Assembly (NCBI RefSeq): GCF_000184945.1
Contig: NZ_GL586311.1
Span: 2,799,620-2,863,619 of the forward strand
Reading direction: 5' to 3'
Length of the DNA: 64,000 bases
Source of the DNA: Segatella buccae ATCC 33574
Lineage (GTDB): Bacteria; Bacteroidota; Bacteroidia; Bacteroidales; Bacteroidaceae
This document shows positions 52,282-61,180 of this stretch, in pieces. The position numbers were made by a program, and so were the translations under genes. Under the pieces are notes generated by a model. That model ran no database searches. It was not told where the DNA came from and worked only from the letters and a program-made list of their open reading frames with translations. The first letter of the stretch is position 1; every line of letters starts with the position of its first letter.

Positions 52282-53679
52282 ATGAAACAAATGATGATTT
52301 CAGCCGCCATGCTGCTCTGCCTGTCGGCTTTTCTCCCCTTGAAGACGGGCGCACAGACCGCTCACACGCTCCCGTTGCCGGCCAACCTCTATCGCTATCA
52401 TATCGTGAAAGACCGGCCCTACGTGTTTTTCCAAACGCGAGAGCGGGGCAAGAAATATTACAAGAACAATGGAACGTATGGCGTGATAGACCTCCGAACG
52501 GGCAACACGCTGTGGAGCAAGAAGATCAAGTATGCAAACACCGCAGCCAATTTCTCTGAAAAGGGCATCCTGCAAACTGTCAACGGAACCGGATGGGACC
52601 ACCTCACGACCCATCTCTATGCCCTTGACACAGGCGAAGACCGATACAAGCTGTGGACCATGCCTGTCTTTATCAATTCTGAGGCCGACATCATGCTGGG
52701 CTACAAAAACTTCAACTCGAAGTTGCTCACGTGTTTCCGCCTCTCCACAGGCGAGAAACTGTGGGAAACGATGCTGCCCCACCACAACAACGAGACGTGG
52801 AACAACATCCGCCTCACAGACCCTGACCACTTGCTTTTCTCGGCCAACAACCTCTGCCTGCTCAATATCAAGACGGGGGGCCTGAACTACTATGAGTCGA
52901 AAACAGCCGTGACCGATGTGAAGACGGGAGCAGCACTGGGGGCACTGGCTGTGCTGAGCATGGCCTTCACGGGGATGGCCATAATTCCCACATCGGGCAA
53001 CGTGATCACTTCGCTCACGTCCAATGTGGCGAGCGACAGCGCCTATTACTATTTCTCCGACCGCAACCAGTTGAGTTGCCTTGACCACCATCTCAACGAG
53101 GTGTGGCACTACGACTTCCCGGCCAAGACGGCTGCCCACGCCCAACTCTTCACCCGGGGCGACACACTCTACATGCTCAACGAGGGCTACGGACTGAAAG
53201 GGGGACGGCGCACGGCAGCGGGCAAACCTTTCATGGCCCGGTTTGACAAGACTACGGGCCGGCAATTAGCCTTCGACATGCTGCCCGAGAAATGGGATGA
53301 AGAGCGATTGGGCAAGTCGCTTACCTTTGTGCCCGACACGCTCTATCTGCTCGATGCTGCCGACACCACCTTCACCGCTCTCGTCTCCGACGGCGAAACC
53401 TATCCGCTCTATGCTGCCGACGGCAACGTGTGCATGGTGAACAAACGGCTCGAAGTGGTCAAGGAATACAATCGTATGCTTCTCTACCACAAAGGCCCGT
53501 CCACTCCCTACTGCCAAGTGTTGGGGCAATGGGGAGACAGTCCCGACTTCTACATCGTGGACAACAGCGGCAAGGGGCTTTGTCATTTCGGGAAACCTTA
53601 TTCCGACATCAGCTTCTCCGACGGTAAGATCGTGCTTCGCGACGAGAAGGGGCTGCACTGGTTGGAAAAGACTTTCTAA
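52282..53679 (+). CDS. secreted PQQ-propeller-like protein, unknown function
   Basis: 465 residues from the ATG at 52282 (MKQMMISAAMLLCLSAFLPLKTGAQ gives a signal peptide ending GAQ); the open frame is 38 codons longer but lacks a signal there. Blade-like repeats of the PQQ/quinoprotein type recur: YGVIDLRTGNTLWSKKIKYA, LYALDTGEDRYKLWTMPVF, LTCFRLSTGEKLWETML, LSCLDHHLNEVWHYDF and MARFDKTTGRQLAFDM. A hydrophobic insert (ALGALAVLSMAFTGMAIIP, about 225-243) interrupts the propeller and could touch a membrane. No catalytic residue is evident. Confidence 0.75.
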   Translation: MKQMMISAAMLLCLSAFLPLKTGAQTAHTLPLPANLYRYHIVKDRPYVFFQTRERGKKYYKNNGTYGVIDLRTGNTLWSKKIKYANTAANFSEKGILQTVNGTGWDHLTTHLYALDTGEDRYKLWTMPVFINSEADIMLGYKNFNSKLLTCFRLSTGEKLWETMLPHHNNETWNNIRLTDPDHLLFSANNLCLLNIKTGGLNYYESKTAVTDVKTGAALGALAVLSMAFTGMAIIPTSGNVITSLTSNVASDSAYYYFSDRNQLSCLDHHLNEVWHYDFPAKTAAHAQLFTRGDTLYMLNEGYGLKGGRRTAAGKPFMARFDKTTGRQLAFDMLPEKWDEERLGKSLTFVPDTLYLLDAADTTFTALVSDGETYPLYAADGNVCMVNKRLEVVKEYNRMLLYHKGPSTPYCQVLGQWGDSPDFYIVDNSGKGLCHFGKPYSDISFSDGKIVLRDEKGLHWLEKTF

Positions 53680-53727
53680 GCGGATAGCCTCGCCACCGTG
53701 CTCCAAGACAGCTGTTTCTGTCGGCTA

Positions 53728-54171
53728 TCACACGCTCCCGTTGCCTCTCCGTTCCCTGCGGGCGCACTCGGGGCAGAGCCCTTTCACCATGAGTGTGGCG
53801 TGGCGGGGGACATAGCCGGGAGGCAGCGGCACGGCAGGCACGGGCGTATCGGAGAGGCAGAAGGTCTTGTGGCAGTGCTCGCAGAAGAAGTGGACGTGCT
53901 CGTCGTCATCGACTTCGCCGCCGTGACTGAAACAGAGTTCATACTTCGTGCCGCCGTCACCGTCTTCGAGCACATGCACGAGATGGTGCTCCCGGAAGAG
54001 CATGAGCGTGCGGTAGATGCCCGACTTGTCGATGGTGAGAATGGTCTCCTCCAGTTCTTTGAGCGACAGCGGACTGTGCGCCGCGGCCAAAGCCTTGGCG
54101 ATGACGATGCGGTTGGCCGTGGGTTTCACGCCGTGTCGGCCCAGCAGTTGGATAGTCTGTGATTCGTCCAT
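53728..54171 (-). CDS. Fur-family transcriptional regulator
   Basis: 147 residues from the ATG at 54169-54171 (MDESQTIQLLGRHGVKPTANRI), 7 nt after the flavoprotein stop; a longer open frame into that gene is rejected. The winged-helix part (TANRIVIAKALAAAHSPLSLKELEETILTIDKSGIYRTLMLFREHHLVHVL) is followed by the dimer and metal domain with FSHGGEVDDDEHVHFFCEHCHKTFCL and CPECARR, two CxxC pairs that bind structural zinc. The HVHF region suggests a regulatory metal site. Whether it is Fur, Zur or PerR cannot be told. Confidence 0.93.
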   Translation of the reverse strand: MDESQTIQLLGRHGVKPTANRIVIAKALAAAHSPLSLKELEETILTIDKSGIYRTLMLFREHHLVHVLEDGDGGTKYELCFSHGGEVDDDEHVHFFCEHCHKTFCLSDTPVPAVPLPPGYVPRHATLMVKGLCPECARRERRGNGSV

Positions 54172-54178
54172 CAGTAGT

Positions 54179-55429
54179 TTATTGTTTTCGGGCAGCGCCA
54201 TCCGTGGCCGACAGTGCCATGTTACGGCCCGCCACGTAGCCCGTGGTCCATGCGGCCTGCAGGTTGAAGCCACCCGTGACGGCATCCACATCGAGCACCT
54301 CGCCGGCCAAGAAAAGTCCCGTCACGTTCTTGCTCTCAAGCGTGTTGAGGTTGACACCGGACAGGGCGACGCCTCCGCAGGTGACAAACTCGTCGCGGAA
54401 GGACCCCTTACCCGTCACGGCATAGCGGTCGTTGGTGAGCGTCTCCAGCAGCCGGTTAAGTTGCTTGCGCCCCACCTCGCCGCAACGCTTGTCGGCAGGC
54501 AGTCCGGCGCGGCCCAACAAGAAGAGCCACACACGGGAGGTAAGCCCCTCGGGGTGCACCGACGAGAGCTGTTTGGCGTGGTTGTCGGCCAGCAGGCGGG
54601 CCAGTGCAGCCTCCACATCGGCCACGGTGCCCTCCCCCATCCAGTTGACGGCCATCGCCACCCGATAGCCTCGTTCGGCCAGATGGCGGGCGGCATGAGA
54701 CGAGAGGCGGAGCACGGCGGGGCCGCTCGCTCCCCAATGGGTGACGAGCAGGGGGCCCGAGGCGCGGAATCTGGTACCGGGGACGGAGACCGAGGCGCGC
54801 TCGACCACCGTACCCATGAGGCTGCGGAAGTCGGCATCGGCGATATTGAACGTGAAAAGCGAGGGCACGGGAGCCTCCAGCTCAAGTCCCAAGTCGGCCA
54901 ACGGGCGCAGGCCTTCAATGCGCGGGCTGCCGCCCGTGGTGACGGCCACGCGGTGGAAAGTACGCACACGGCCGTCGGAGAAACTCACCTCCAGCCTATC
55001 ATCGGGCAGCAGCGCGATGGAGCGCATGGCACAGGAAGTGACCACCTCCACACCGAGCCGGCGGGCGCGGCCCGTGAGGGCATCGATGACGCTCTGCGAG
55101 TCTTGCGAGGCGGGGAAGATGCAATGGTCGGCCTGCACCACGAGGGGCACGCCCTGCCGCTCAAACCACGCCCGGGCATCATCCGGCCCGAAGACGCGGA
55201 AGAGCCGCTTCATGAGCCGGTGGCCGCGCGGATAGACTTGCCGCAGGTCGGTCACGCCTTCAAACGAGTTGGTGAGGTTGCACCGTCCGCCCCCTGACAC
55301 CGCCACTTTGGCCAGCACGCGGCCCGCCTTTTCATAGATGGTGACCGAGGCATCGGGCGCGGCCTCCTTGGCCGCTATGGCCGCAAAGAAGCCGGCCGCC
55401 CCACCTCCGACGATGGCAATGTGTAGCAT
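54179..55429 (-). CDS. BaiN/YhiN-type FAD-dependent oxidoreductase
   Basis: 416 residues. IAIVGGGAAGFFAAIAAKEAAPDASVTIYEK is the FAD-binding dinucleotide fold, VAVSGGGRCNLTN the family signature, VAVTTGGSPRI the second FAD contact and GLFLAGEVLDVDAVTGGFNLQAAWTTGYVAG the C-terminal FAD loop. The family (HI0933-like) includes bile-acid-reducing BaiN, but most members have no known substrate. It lies in a minus-strand group of three with the thioredoxin gene (18 nt upstream) and the Fur gene (7 nt downstream). Confidence 0.94.
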   Translation of the reverse strand: MLHIAIVGGGAAGFFAAIAAKEAAPDASVTIYEKAGRVLAKVAVSGGGRCNLTNSFEGVTDLRQVYPRGHRLMKRLFRVFGPDDARAWFERQGVPLVVQADHCIFPASQDSQSVIDALTGRARRLGVEVVTSCAMRSIALLPDDRLEVSFSDGRVRTFHRVAVTTGGSPRIEGLRPLADLGLELEAPVPSLFTFNIADADFRSLMGTVVERASVSVPGTRFRASGPLLVTHWGASGPAVLRLSSHAARHLAERGYRVAMAVNWMGEGTVADVEAALARLLADNHAKQLSSVHPEGLTSRVWLFLLGRAGLPADKRCGEVGRKQLNRLLETLTNDRYAVTGKGSFRDEFVTCGGVALSGVNLNTLESKNVTGLFLAGEVLDVDAVTGGFNLQAAWTTGYVAGRNMALSATDGAARKQ

Positions 55430-55447
55430 ACGGTCTCCGTCGGCGGG

Positions 55448-55954
55448 TTACATCACACTTTTCAGCATCTTGACTACCGAAGCCCTGTCCTGCCCCCCCG
55501 TGTAAGGACGGGGCTCGCCGTTTTTGGGCACGAAGAGCAGCAGGGGGATAGCGTCTATCTTGAAGATGCGGGCCAGTTCGGGCTCGCGGTCGATGTCCAC
55601 CTTATAGAAATCCACCTTGTCGCCATATTCGGCTGCTATCGACTCCACTACGGGTGCGAGCATCATGCAGGGCTTGCACCAAGTGGCGTAGAAATCAATC
55701 ACGGCAGGCTTGTCGCCTTTGAACACCCACTTGCCGGGGTGACTCTCATAGTCGTTCACGCGCTGCTTGAAGAGGGCGGTCGAGAGTTCGGTCACGTGGC
55801 CTGAGGCCGTGTCGGGAGCCGCGGCTGTGGCCGTGTCGGCCACGGAGGTGGCGGTGTCGCCGCCCTGCGGGCCGGCGGTAGTGCCCTTGCGGCTGCACGC
55901 CGTGGTACACACAAGGGAGAGGGCTGCAAGGCCCAGAATCCATTTTCCAGTCAT
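55448..55954 (-). CDS. thioredoxin-fold lipoprotein
   Basis: 168 residues. A lipobox signal (LGLAALSLVCTTAC, Cys20) is followed by a Thr/Ala/Gly-rich linker, then a thioredoxin domain from about 60 with VIDFYATWCKPCMMLAPVVESIA (active site WCKPC), FYKVDIDREPELARIFKIDAIPLLLFV with the cis-Pro, and GGQDRASVVKMLKSV. It should be a membrane-anchored periplasmic thiol-disulfide protein. It probably shares a transcript with the BaiN-type flavoprotein, but a shared role is not shown. Confidence 0.93.
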   Translation of the reverse strand: MTGKWILGLAALSLVCTTACSRKGTTAGPQGGDTATSVADTATAAAPDTASGHVTELSTALFKQRVNDYESHPGKWVFKGDKPAVIDFYATWCKPCMMLAPVVESIAAEYGDKVDFYKVDIDREPELARIFKIDAIPLLLFVPKNGEPRPYTGGQDRASVVKMLKSVM

Positions 55955-56071
55955 AGTTTTTTGTTTTGTTATTGATGATGTTAGGGCCGAAACAGCGTTT
56001 CGGCTTACTTAACGGCAAACGAAAGAGGGCTCAAGAGAAGCTCATCAAGCCCTCCAACTCCCAATCCCTAA

Positions 56072-56150
56072 GAGACCCCCAACCCCTGAAGGGGGCTGCA
56101 TTCCTGCGGACAGGTGGATGGGAAAGCCCCCTTCAGGGGGTTGGGGGCCG
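56072..56150. repeat. CCCCCTAAAGGGGG palindrome (family P), full copy
   Basis: AGAGACCCCCAACCCCTGAAGGGGG, a centre with CTGCGGACAGGTGGATGG (reversed relative to the copy at 46056), then CCCCCTTCAGGGGG-TTGGGGG. It lies in the 450-nt gap between the divergent thioredoxin and MATE genes; a GCCGAAA/TTTCGGC hairpin at 55984-56003 is the only other feature. Confidence 0.85.
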
Positions 56151-56388
56151 GTAGGGGTCGACAAAGATACTCACAGCGGCGGATTTATCTATACTTTCGG
56201 GCAGAATATAAGTAATTATTAACCAAAGGGGCAGCCTGTTAACATTTGCCAACAGCCTTTCCGCGGGTAGAGACCGGTTGCCGACAGAGGCCGCGCCCAC
56301 CCCGGAGGGCGGGCTTCAAAAAACCCGCTACAGGCGACGAAACGGCAAAAACTCGGGACGAAAGGTGGCTTGTATGAAGAAAAAAGCG

Positions 56389-56396
56389 TACCTTTG
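56389..56396 (+). promoter_or_regulatory. -7 element immediately before the MATE gene
   Basis: TACCTTTG ends 8 nt before the ATG at 56405. If used, the mRNA would be almost leaderless. A TTG at 56370-56372 gives only a 16-nt spacer, shorter than usual. Confidence 0.45.
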
Positions 56397-56404
56397 CAGC
56401 CCAC

Positions 56405-57769
56405 ATGCAAACAATCGAACAACAATCGCACTACAGGGAACTGGCCTCGCTGGGCCTGCCCATCATCATCGGACAACTGGGAACCATCGTTCTCGGCTTT
56501 GCCGACACGCTCATGATAGGTCATCACAGCACGCAGGAACTGGCCGCGGCCGGACTGGTGAACAACGTCTTCGCGCTCGTGCTGCTCTTCTACCTCGGTT
56601 TCTCCTACGGTCTCACGCCCCTCGTGGGCCGGCTCTACGGGCGCGAAGAGCACACCGCCATAGGGCGCATGGTGAAAAACTCGCTCGCAGCCAACCTGCT
56701 CGTGGGACTGCTGCTCACGGCCTTGATGACCGCGCTCTACTTCAACCTCCACCGCATCGGGCAGCCGCAAGAGTTGCTTGGCATCATCCGCCCCTACTTT
56801 CTGGTCAACCTCGTCTCGATATTCTTCGTGGGTGTGTTCAACACGCTGAAGCAGTTTTTCGACGGTATCACCCGCACCCGGACACCCATGTGGGTGATGA
56901 TAGCGGGCAACGTGTTCAACATCTTCTTCAACTGGATGCTCATCTATGGCGTGGGGCCGTTTCCCGAAATGGGCCTTCTGGGTGCCGGACTGGCCACACT
57001 CGGTTCGCGGGTGCTCATGGCCGGCGGTCTCTGCTGCGCGGCCCTCGCCGGGCGTGACTATCGCGAACAGCGGAGAGGCTTTGCCGCAGGCCGTGTCAAC
57101 CGGGCCGACCTCGGCCAACTGAACCGCTTGGGCTGGCCGCTGGCCCTGCAACTGGGCATGGAGACGGCAGCCTTCAGCCTGAGCAGCGTGATGGTGGGAT
57201 GGATCAGCACCACGGCGCTGGCCGCCCATCAGGTGATGATCACCATCTCCCAACTGTTCTACATGATCTACTACGGCATGGCGGCAGCCGTGTCGATCCG
57301 CGTGAGCCACTTCATGGGGCAACACGACATGGCAGCCGTGCGGGCCAACACGAGCGACGGCTTCCGCCTCGTCACGGCCATCGCCCTTGGCATGACCGTG
57401 CCCGTGGGTCTGCTGCGCCACCAGTTGGGCGGTCTGTTTTCCGACAGTGCCGAAGTGCAGGCCATGGTGGCGACGGTCATCATTCCGCTCATCATCTATC
57501 AGTTTGGCGACGGCCTGCAATGCACCTACGCCAACGCCCTGCGCGGCATCTCGTGCGTCTCGCCCATGGTCACCATCGCCTTTGTGGCCTACTTCCTCGT
57601 GTGCCTCCCCTTGGGCTATGTGCTCGGCATCGTCTGCGGCTTCGGACTGGTGGGCATCTGGGCCGCCTTCCCCTTCGGACTCACCCTTGCGGGCATCCTC
57701 TACCGCCGACGGTTCTTCAAGGAACTCTGGAAACTGGAGGTCTCGTTGGGGGGCGGTAAGGACGAATAA
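56405..57769 (+). CDS. MATE-family multidrug/cation antiporter
   Basis: 454 residues with 12 membrane helices in two MATE halves. LASLGLPIIIGQLGTIVLGFADTLMIGHHSTQELAAAGLVNNVF is the first helix pair, and AFSLSSVMVGWISTTALAAHQVMITISQLFYMIYYGMAAAVSIRVSHFMG the matching part of the second half. It should expel cationic drugs or metabolites by Na+ or H+ exchange. The stop codon falls at the start of family A repeat copy A2. A possible -7 element ends only 8 nt upstream of the ATG. Confidence 0.94.
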   Translation: MQTIEQQSHYRELASLGLPIIIGQLGTIVLGFADTLMIGHHSTQELAAAGLVNNVFALVLLFYLGFSYGLTPLVGRLYGREEHTAIGRMVKNSLAANLLVGLLLTALMTALYFNLHRIGQPQELLGIIRPYFLVNLVSIFFVGVFNTLKQFFDGITRTRTPMWVMIAGNVFNIFFNWMLIYGVGPFPEMGLLGAGLATLGSRVLMAGGLCCAALAGRDYREQRRGFAAGRVNRADLGQLNRLGWPLALQLGMETAAFSLSSVMVGWISTTALAAHQVMITISQLFYMIYYGMAAAVSIRVSHFMGQHDMAAVRANTSDGFRLVTAIALGMTVPVGLLRHQLGGLFSDSAEVQAMVATVIIPLIIYQFGDGLQCTYANALRGISCVSPMVTIAFVAYFLVCLPLGYVLGIVCGFGLVGIWAAFPFGLTLAGILYRRRFFKELWKLEVSLGGGKDE

Positions 57770-58138
57770 TATCAACAAAATCGCAGCCGCAGAAATTCTC
57801 CAACCAGAGTGGAGAAGCGGCTTCAGACCACCGGGAAGCCGACTTCAAACGGCTGGAAAAGTCCGGCGGTTTTCTCGATCAGGCTCTTCGAACTTGCAAT
57901 AGAGCCACAGTTGAAGGCTGAAAGGGCCACAGTCGTCGCGCAACTGTGGCCCTTTTTCATGGCCGTTTGGGCCCTTTCAAGTCTGTTTTCGGGCCCGGAA
58001 TCGTGTCAACGAAATTCAAACGGTTGATTGTCAGCGTTTTGTAGGTGTCACCAAAAACAGCCCATTTGCACCCGAGCGGACTGCCGGTGGCAAATATCGC
58101 AGCCTGAAAGGCCGAAAACGCACAAATAGTTTGACAAT
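57764..58138. repeat. family A structured repeat, intact copy A2
   Basis: Uninterrupted partner of the IS-split copy A1. The blocks in order are AATCGCAGCCGCAGAAA, TTCTCCAACCAG, TCGAACTTGCAATAGAGCCACAG, a hairpin AAAGGGCCACAGT with its complement (57923-57957), CGTTTGGGCCCTTTCAAG, TTCAAACGGTTGATTGTCAGCGTTTTG, TTTGCACCCGAGCGG and AAAGGCCGAAAACG. The stem sequence differs from A1 by paired changes. The 250 nt after it hold no feature that I can support. Confidence 0.85.
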
Positions 58139-58365
58139 CATCCCGAGGTCTTCCTCCAAATGCCCGATGATTTCTTCCATGTATATGCGGTCTGCGAGTG
58201 CTCCCCGAATCGCTGCGCTGCCTGCGGAATAAAGGCAAATGGCGCGGCCCCGCCAAAAATCCGCCGCCCACTGTTAAGGCGCACAACATTTCGCATAGAT
58301 ATGCGTCATTTTCAAACTTCGGGGTCTATTTAGGTGTCAGATTGCGATTTTTTTGAAAGAAAACA

Positions 58366-58395
58366 TTGCATTTGTAATTTTTATTATTATCTTTG
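58366..58395 (+). promoter_or_regulatory. Bacteroidetes-type promoter upstream of acnA
   Basis: TTG at 58366-58368, 19 nt, TATCTTTG at 58388-58395. Initiation near 58402 gives a leader of about 240 nt, filled with family P and family T repeat sequence, before the aconitase ATG. Confidence 0.6.
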
Positions 58396-58403
58396 CAACT
58401 GAG

Positions 58404-58622
58404 GACTCCCCCCGGCCCCCTCTGTGAGAGGGGAAGGGCCTCGTGGGAGAAAGCCTGCTAAAGTTTCCCTTAAGCAGGTTTGCAAAGCCCCCTTTTAGAG
58501 GGTTGGGGGTCTCTTAGAGGCTTTTCCGGGGGCTCTTAGGGGCTAAGCTATTGTCTTTTTTCGCTATCGCTCAAGGAACTTCTCCTAACGAGCGGAGCGA
58601 GTGCTAACTCCTTTTAACTCCT
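58404..58622. repeat. mosaic of family P and family T repeats in the acnA leader
   Basis: Two partial family P pieces (58404-58440 and 58484-58515) are followed by GCTATTGTCTTTTTTCGC, TCAAGGAACTTCTCC, TAACGAGCGGAGCGAGTGCTAACTCC, the reverse strand of the block also found at 24.0 and 62.6 kb. Confidence 0.75.
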
Positions 58623-58643
58623 CCCCAATAAAACATTAAAAGC

Positions 58644-61079
58644 GTGAATAAGATGATTCTTGACATTGAAATGATCCGAAGCTTCTATGCTTCCTATTCC
58701 GACCGCGTGGCGCAGGCGCGAGCAGTGCTCAAGCGGCCGCTCACCTATGCGGAGAAAGTGCTCATGGCCCACCTTTTCGATCCCGCACAGCTGCGGCCAT
58801 ATAAAAGAGGTGAAGAATATGTCGACTTCCGCCCCGACCGCGTGGCCATGCAAGACGCCACGGCGCAGATGGCGCTGTTGCAGTTTATGAACGCAGGCAA
58901 GTCGCAGGTGGCCGTGCCGGCATCCGTGCATTGCGACCACCTGATAAGGGCCGATGTGGGGGCCGGGCGCGACCTGGCCGCGGCGCGTGAGACCAACCGC
59001 GAGGTGTACGACTTCTTGCAGTCGGTGTCGCGCAAATACGGCATCGGCTTCTGGGCCCCCGGAGCCGGCATCATCCATCAGGTGGTGCTCGAAAACTATG
59101 CGTTCCCCGGCGGCATGATGGTGGGCACCGACTCCCACACGCCCAATGCCGGCGGACTGGGCATGGTGGCTGTGGGCGTGGGCGGTGCCGATGCCGTGGA
59201 TGTGCTCACGGGTATGCCGTGGGAACTGAAGATGCCCCGGCTCATCGGCGTGCATCTCACGGGCCGGCTCTCGGGTTGGGCCTCGTCCAAAGACGTGATA
59301 CTCGAAATATTGGGCCGGCTCACCGTGAAGGGCGGCACCAACGCCATACTCGAATATTTCGGTGAGGGAACGGCCACCATCTCGGCCACGGGCAAGGCCA
59401 CCATCTGCAACATGGGTGCCGAACTGGGAGCCACGTGCAGCCTGTTTGCCTACGACGAGCGGGCCGACGAATATCTGCGCAAGACGGGGCGCACCGAGGT
59501 GGCGGCCCTCGCGGCCCGCAACGCCGACGAGCTGCGGGCCGACGGAGAGGTATATGCCGACCCCGCCACTTTCTACGACCAGCTCGTGGAGATAGACCTC
59601 TCGCAGGTGGAGCCCCACCTCAACGGGCCGTTCACGCCCGATGCGGCCACGCCCATCAGCCAGATGAGGGCCAAGGGGCCGGCCTCCGACTATCCCATGA
59701 CGGTGGAGGTGGGCCTCGTAGGCTCCTGCACCAACTCGAGCTACCAAGACCTCGCCCGCGCGGCATCCGTCGCCCGGCAGGTGGTGGAGAAGGGCATCGG
59801 GATGAAGGGGCAGCTCATCATCAATCCCGGGTCGGAACAGATACGCTACACGGCCGAGCGCGACGGATTGCTCGACGACTTCAAGCGCGTGGGGGCCATC
59901 ATCATGACCAATGCCTGCGGGCCCTGCATAGGCCAATGGAAGCGGCACACCGATGACAACGAGCGCAAGAATGCCATCGTGACATCGTTCAACCGCAACT
60001 TCCGCCGACGGGCCGACGGCAATCCCAACACCTACGCCTTCATCGGCAGTCCGGAGCTCACCACGGCACTGGCCATTGCCGGCCGGTTGGACTTCAATCC
60101 CGCCACCGACACGCTCACCGACAGCCAAGGGCGCAGCGTGATGCTCGACGAGCCCGAAGGCTTCGACTTCCCACCCCGTGGGTTTGCGGCCTCGGGCCAT
60201 CCCTCGCCCGAGGGCATCGTGGCCGACTTGGAGCGGGAGGGCCTCTTCGTGCCTGCCTCGACCGACGGGCGCGATGTGGAGGTGGTCATCGCCGAGGGTT
60301 CCGACCGCCTGCAGCGGCTCGCGCCCTTCGCCCCTTGGGACGGGCACGACCTCCTCGACATGCCGCTGCTCATCAAGGTGGAGGGCAAGTGTACCACCGA
60401 TCACATCTCGATGGCCGGGCCGTGGCTCAAGTTTCGCGGCCACCTCGAAAACATCTCCGACAATCTGCTCATGGGTGCGGTCAACGCGTTCAACGGTGAG
60501 TCGGGCAGTGTGAAAGACCGGTTGGACGGCCACTACAAAGCCGTCGCCGCCGCCGCCAAACACTACAAGCAGGAGGGGCTGTCGAGCATCGTCGTGGCCG
60601 AAGACAACTACGGCGAGGGTAGCAGCCGCGAACATGCAGCCATGGAGCCGCGGTTCTTGGGCGTGAGGGTGATTCTGGCCAAGAGTTTCGCCCGCATTCA
60701 CGAGACCAACCTCAAGAAACAGGGGATGCTCGCGCTGACCTTTGCCGACAAGGACGATTATAATAAGGTACGCGAGGACGACCTTCTCTCGGTCGTCGGC
60801 CTCACGGAGTTCGCTCCCAGCTGCCCGCTCACCGTCATCCTGCGCCATGCCGACGGCACCGAAGACCGTCTTGCAGCCACCCACACCTACAATGCCGCCC
60901 AGATAGAGTGGTTTAAGGCGGGGAGTGCGCTGAACAGCCAGAAGCAAACCAACAAACAACCCAACCAACAACCCCACCAACAACCCCACCAACCCACGGA
61001 CCCCACCAGCCCACGGACCCCCAACCCCCTAAAGGGGGCTTTGCCATCCACTTGCTCGCAGGGATGTGGCCCCCTTTAG
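58644..61079 (+). CDS. acnA: aconitate hydratase, mitochondrial-like, with repeat-derived C-terminal tail
   Basis: 811 residues. Family blocks are [55 protein letters not shown] and [12 protein letters not shown]; the last two carry the three Cys of the 4Fe-4S cluster. [23 protein letters not shown] is the swivel-domain substrate loop. It interconverts citrate and isocitrate. The normal end is near WFKAGSALN; 47 extra residues follow, first Gln/Pro/His-rich (from a CCCACCAACAACC tandem tract), then [20 protein letters not shown] from a family P palindrome. Citrate synthase follows after 101 nt, with a terminator between. Confidence 0.95.
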   Translation: MNKMILDIEMIRSFYASYSDRVAQARAVLKRPLTYAEKVLMAHLFDPAQLRPYKRGEEYVDFRPDRVAMQDATAQMALLQFMNAGKSQVAVPASVHCDHLIRADVGAGRDLAAARETNREVYDFLQSVSRKYGIGFWAPGAGIIHQVVLENYAFPGGMMVGTDSHTPNAGGLGMVAVGVGGADAVDVLTGMPWELKMPRLIGVHLTGRLSGWASSKDVILEILGRLTVKGGTNAILEYFGEGTATISATGKATICNMGAELGATCSLFAYDERADEYLRKTGRTEVAALAARNADELRADGEVYADPATFYDQLVEIDLSQVEPHLNGPFTPDAATPISQMRAKGPASDYPMTVEVGLVGSCTNSSYQDLARAASVARQVVEKGIGMKGQLIINPGSEQIRYTAERDGLLDDFKRVGAIIMTNACGPCIGQWKRHTDDNERKNAIVTSFNRNFRRRADGNPNTYAFIGSPELTTALAIAGRLDFNPATDTLTDSQGRSVMLDEPEGFDFPPRGFAASGHPSPEGIVADLEREGLFVPASTDGRDVEVVIAEGSDRLQRLAPFAPWDGHDLLDMPLLIKVEGKCTTDHISMAGPWLKFRGHLENISDNLLMGAVNAFNGESGSVKDRLDGHYKAVAAAAKHYKQEGLSSIVVAEDNYGEGSSREHAAMEPRFLGVRVILAKSFARIHETNLKKQGMLALTFADKDDYNKVREDDLLSVVGLTEFAPSCPLTVILRHADGTEDRLAATHTYNAAQIEWFKAGSALNSQKQTNKQPNQQPHQQPHQPTDPTSPRTPNPLKGALPSTCSQGCGPL

Positions 61080-61088
61080 GGGGGTCTA
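61015..61088. repeat. CCCCCTAAAGGGGG palindrome (family P), full copy at the acnA 3' end
   Basis: GGACCCCCAACCCCCTAAAGGGGG, GCTTTGCCATCCACTTG, then CCCCCTTTAGGGGGGTC. It encodes the last 20 residues and ends just after the stop of the aconitase frame. Confidence 0.9.
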
Positions 61089-61120
61089 TAAGCTAAGTAT
61101 TTAACCAGCCCATGTCCCGC

Positions 61121-61166
61121 GAGGCCCTCCCCTCCTTCGGAGGGGTCGGGGGAGGCTTTTTTTTTT
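61121..61166 (+). terminator. intrinsic terminator between acnA and gltA
   Basis: A CCCCTCC-TTC-GGAGGGG stem extended by GC pairs, followed by ten T. It ends only 15 nt before the gltA ATG, so it may attenuate gltA or act as a read-through control. Confidence 0.8.
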
Positions 61167-61180
61167 AATTTTAATAATTT

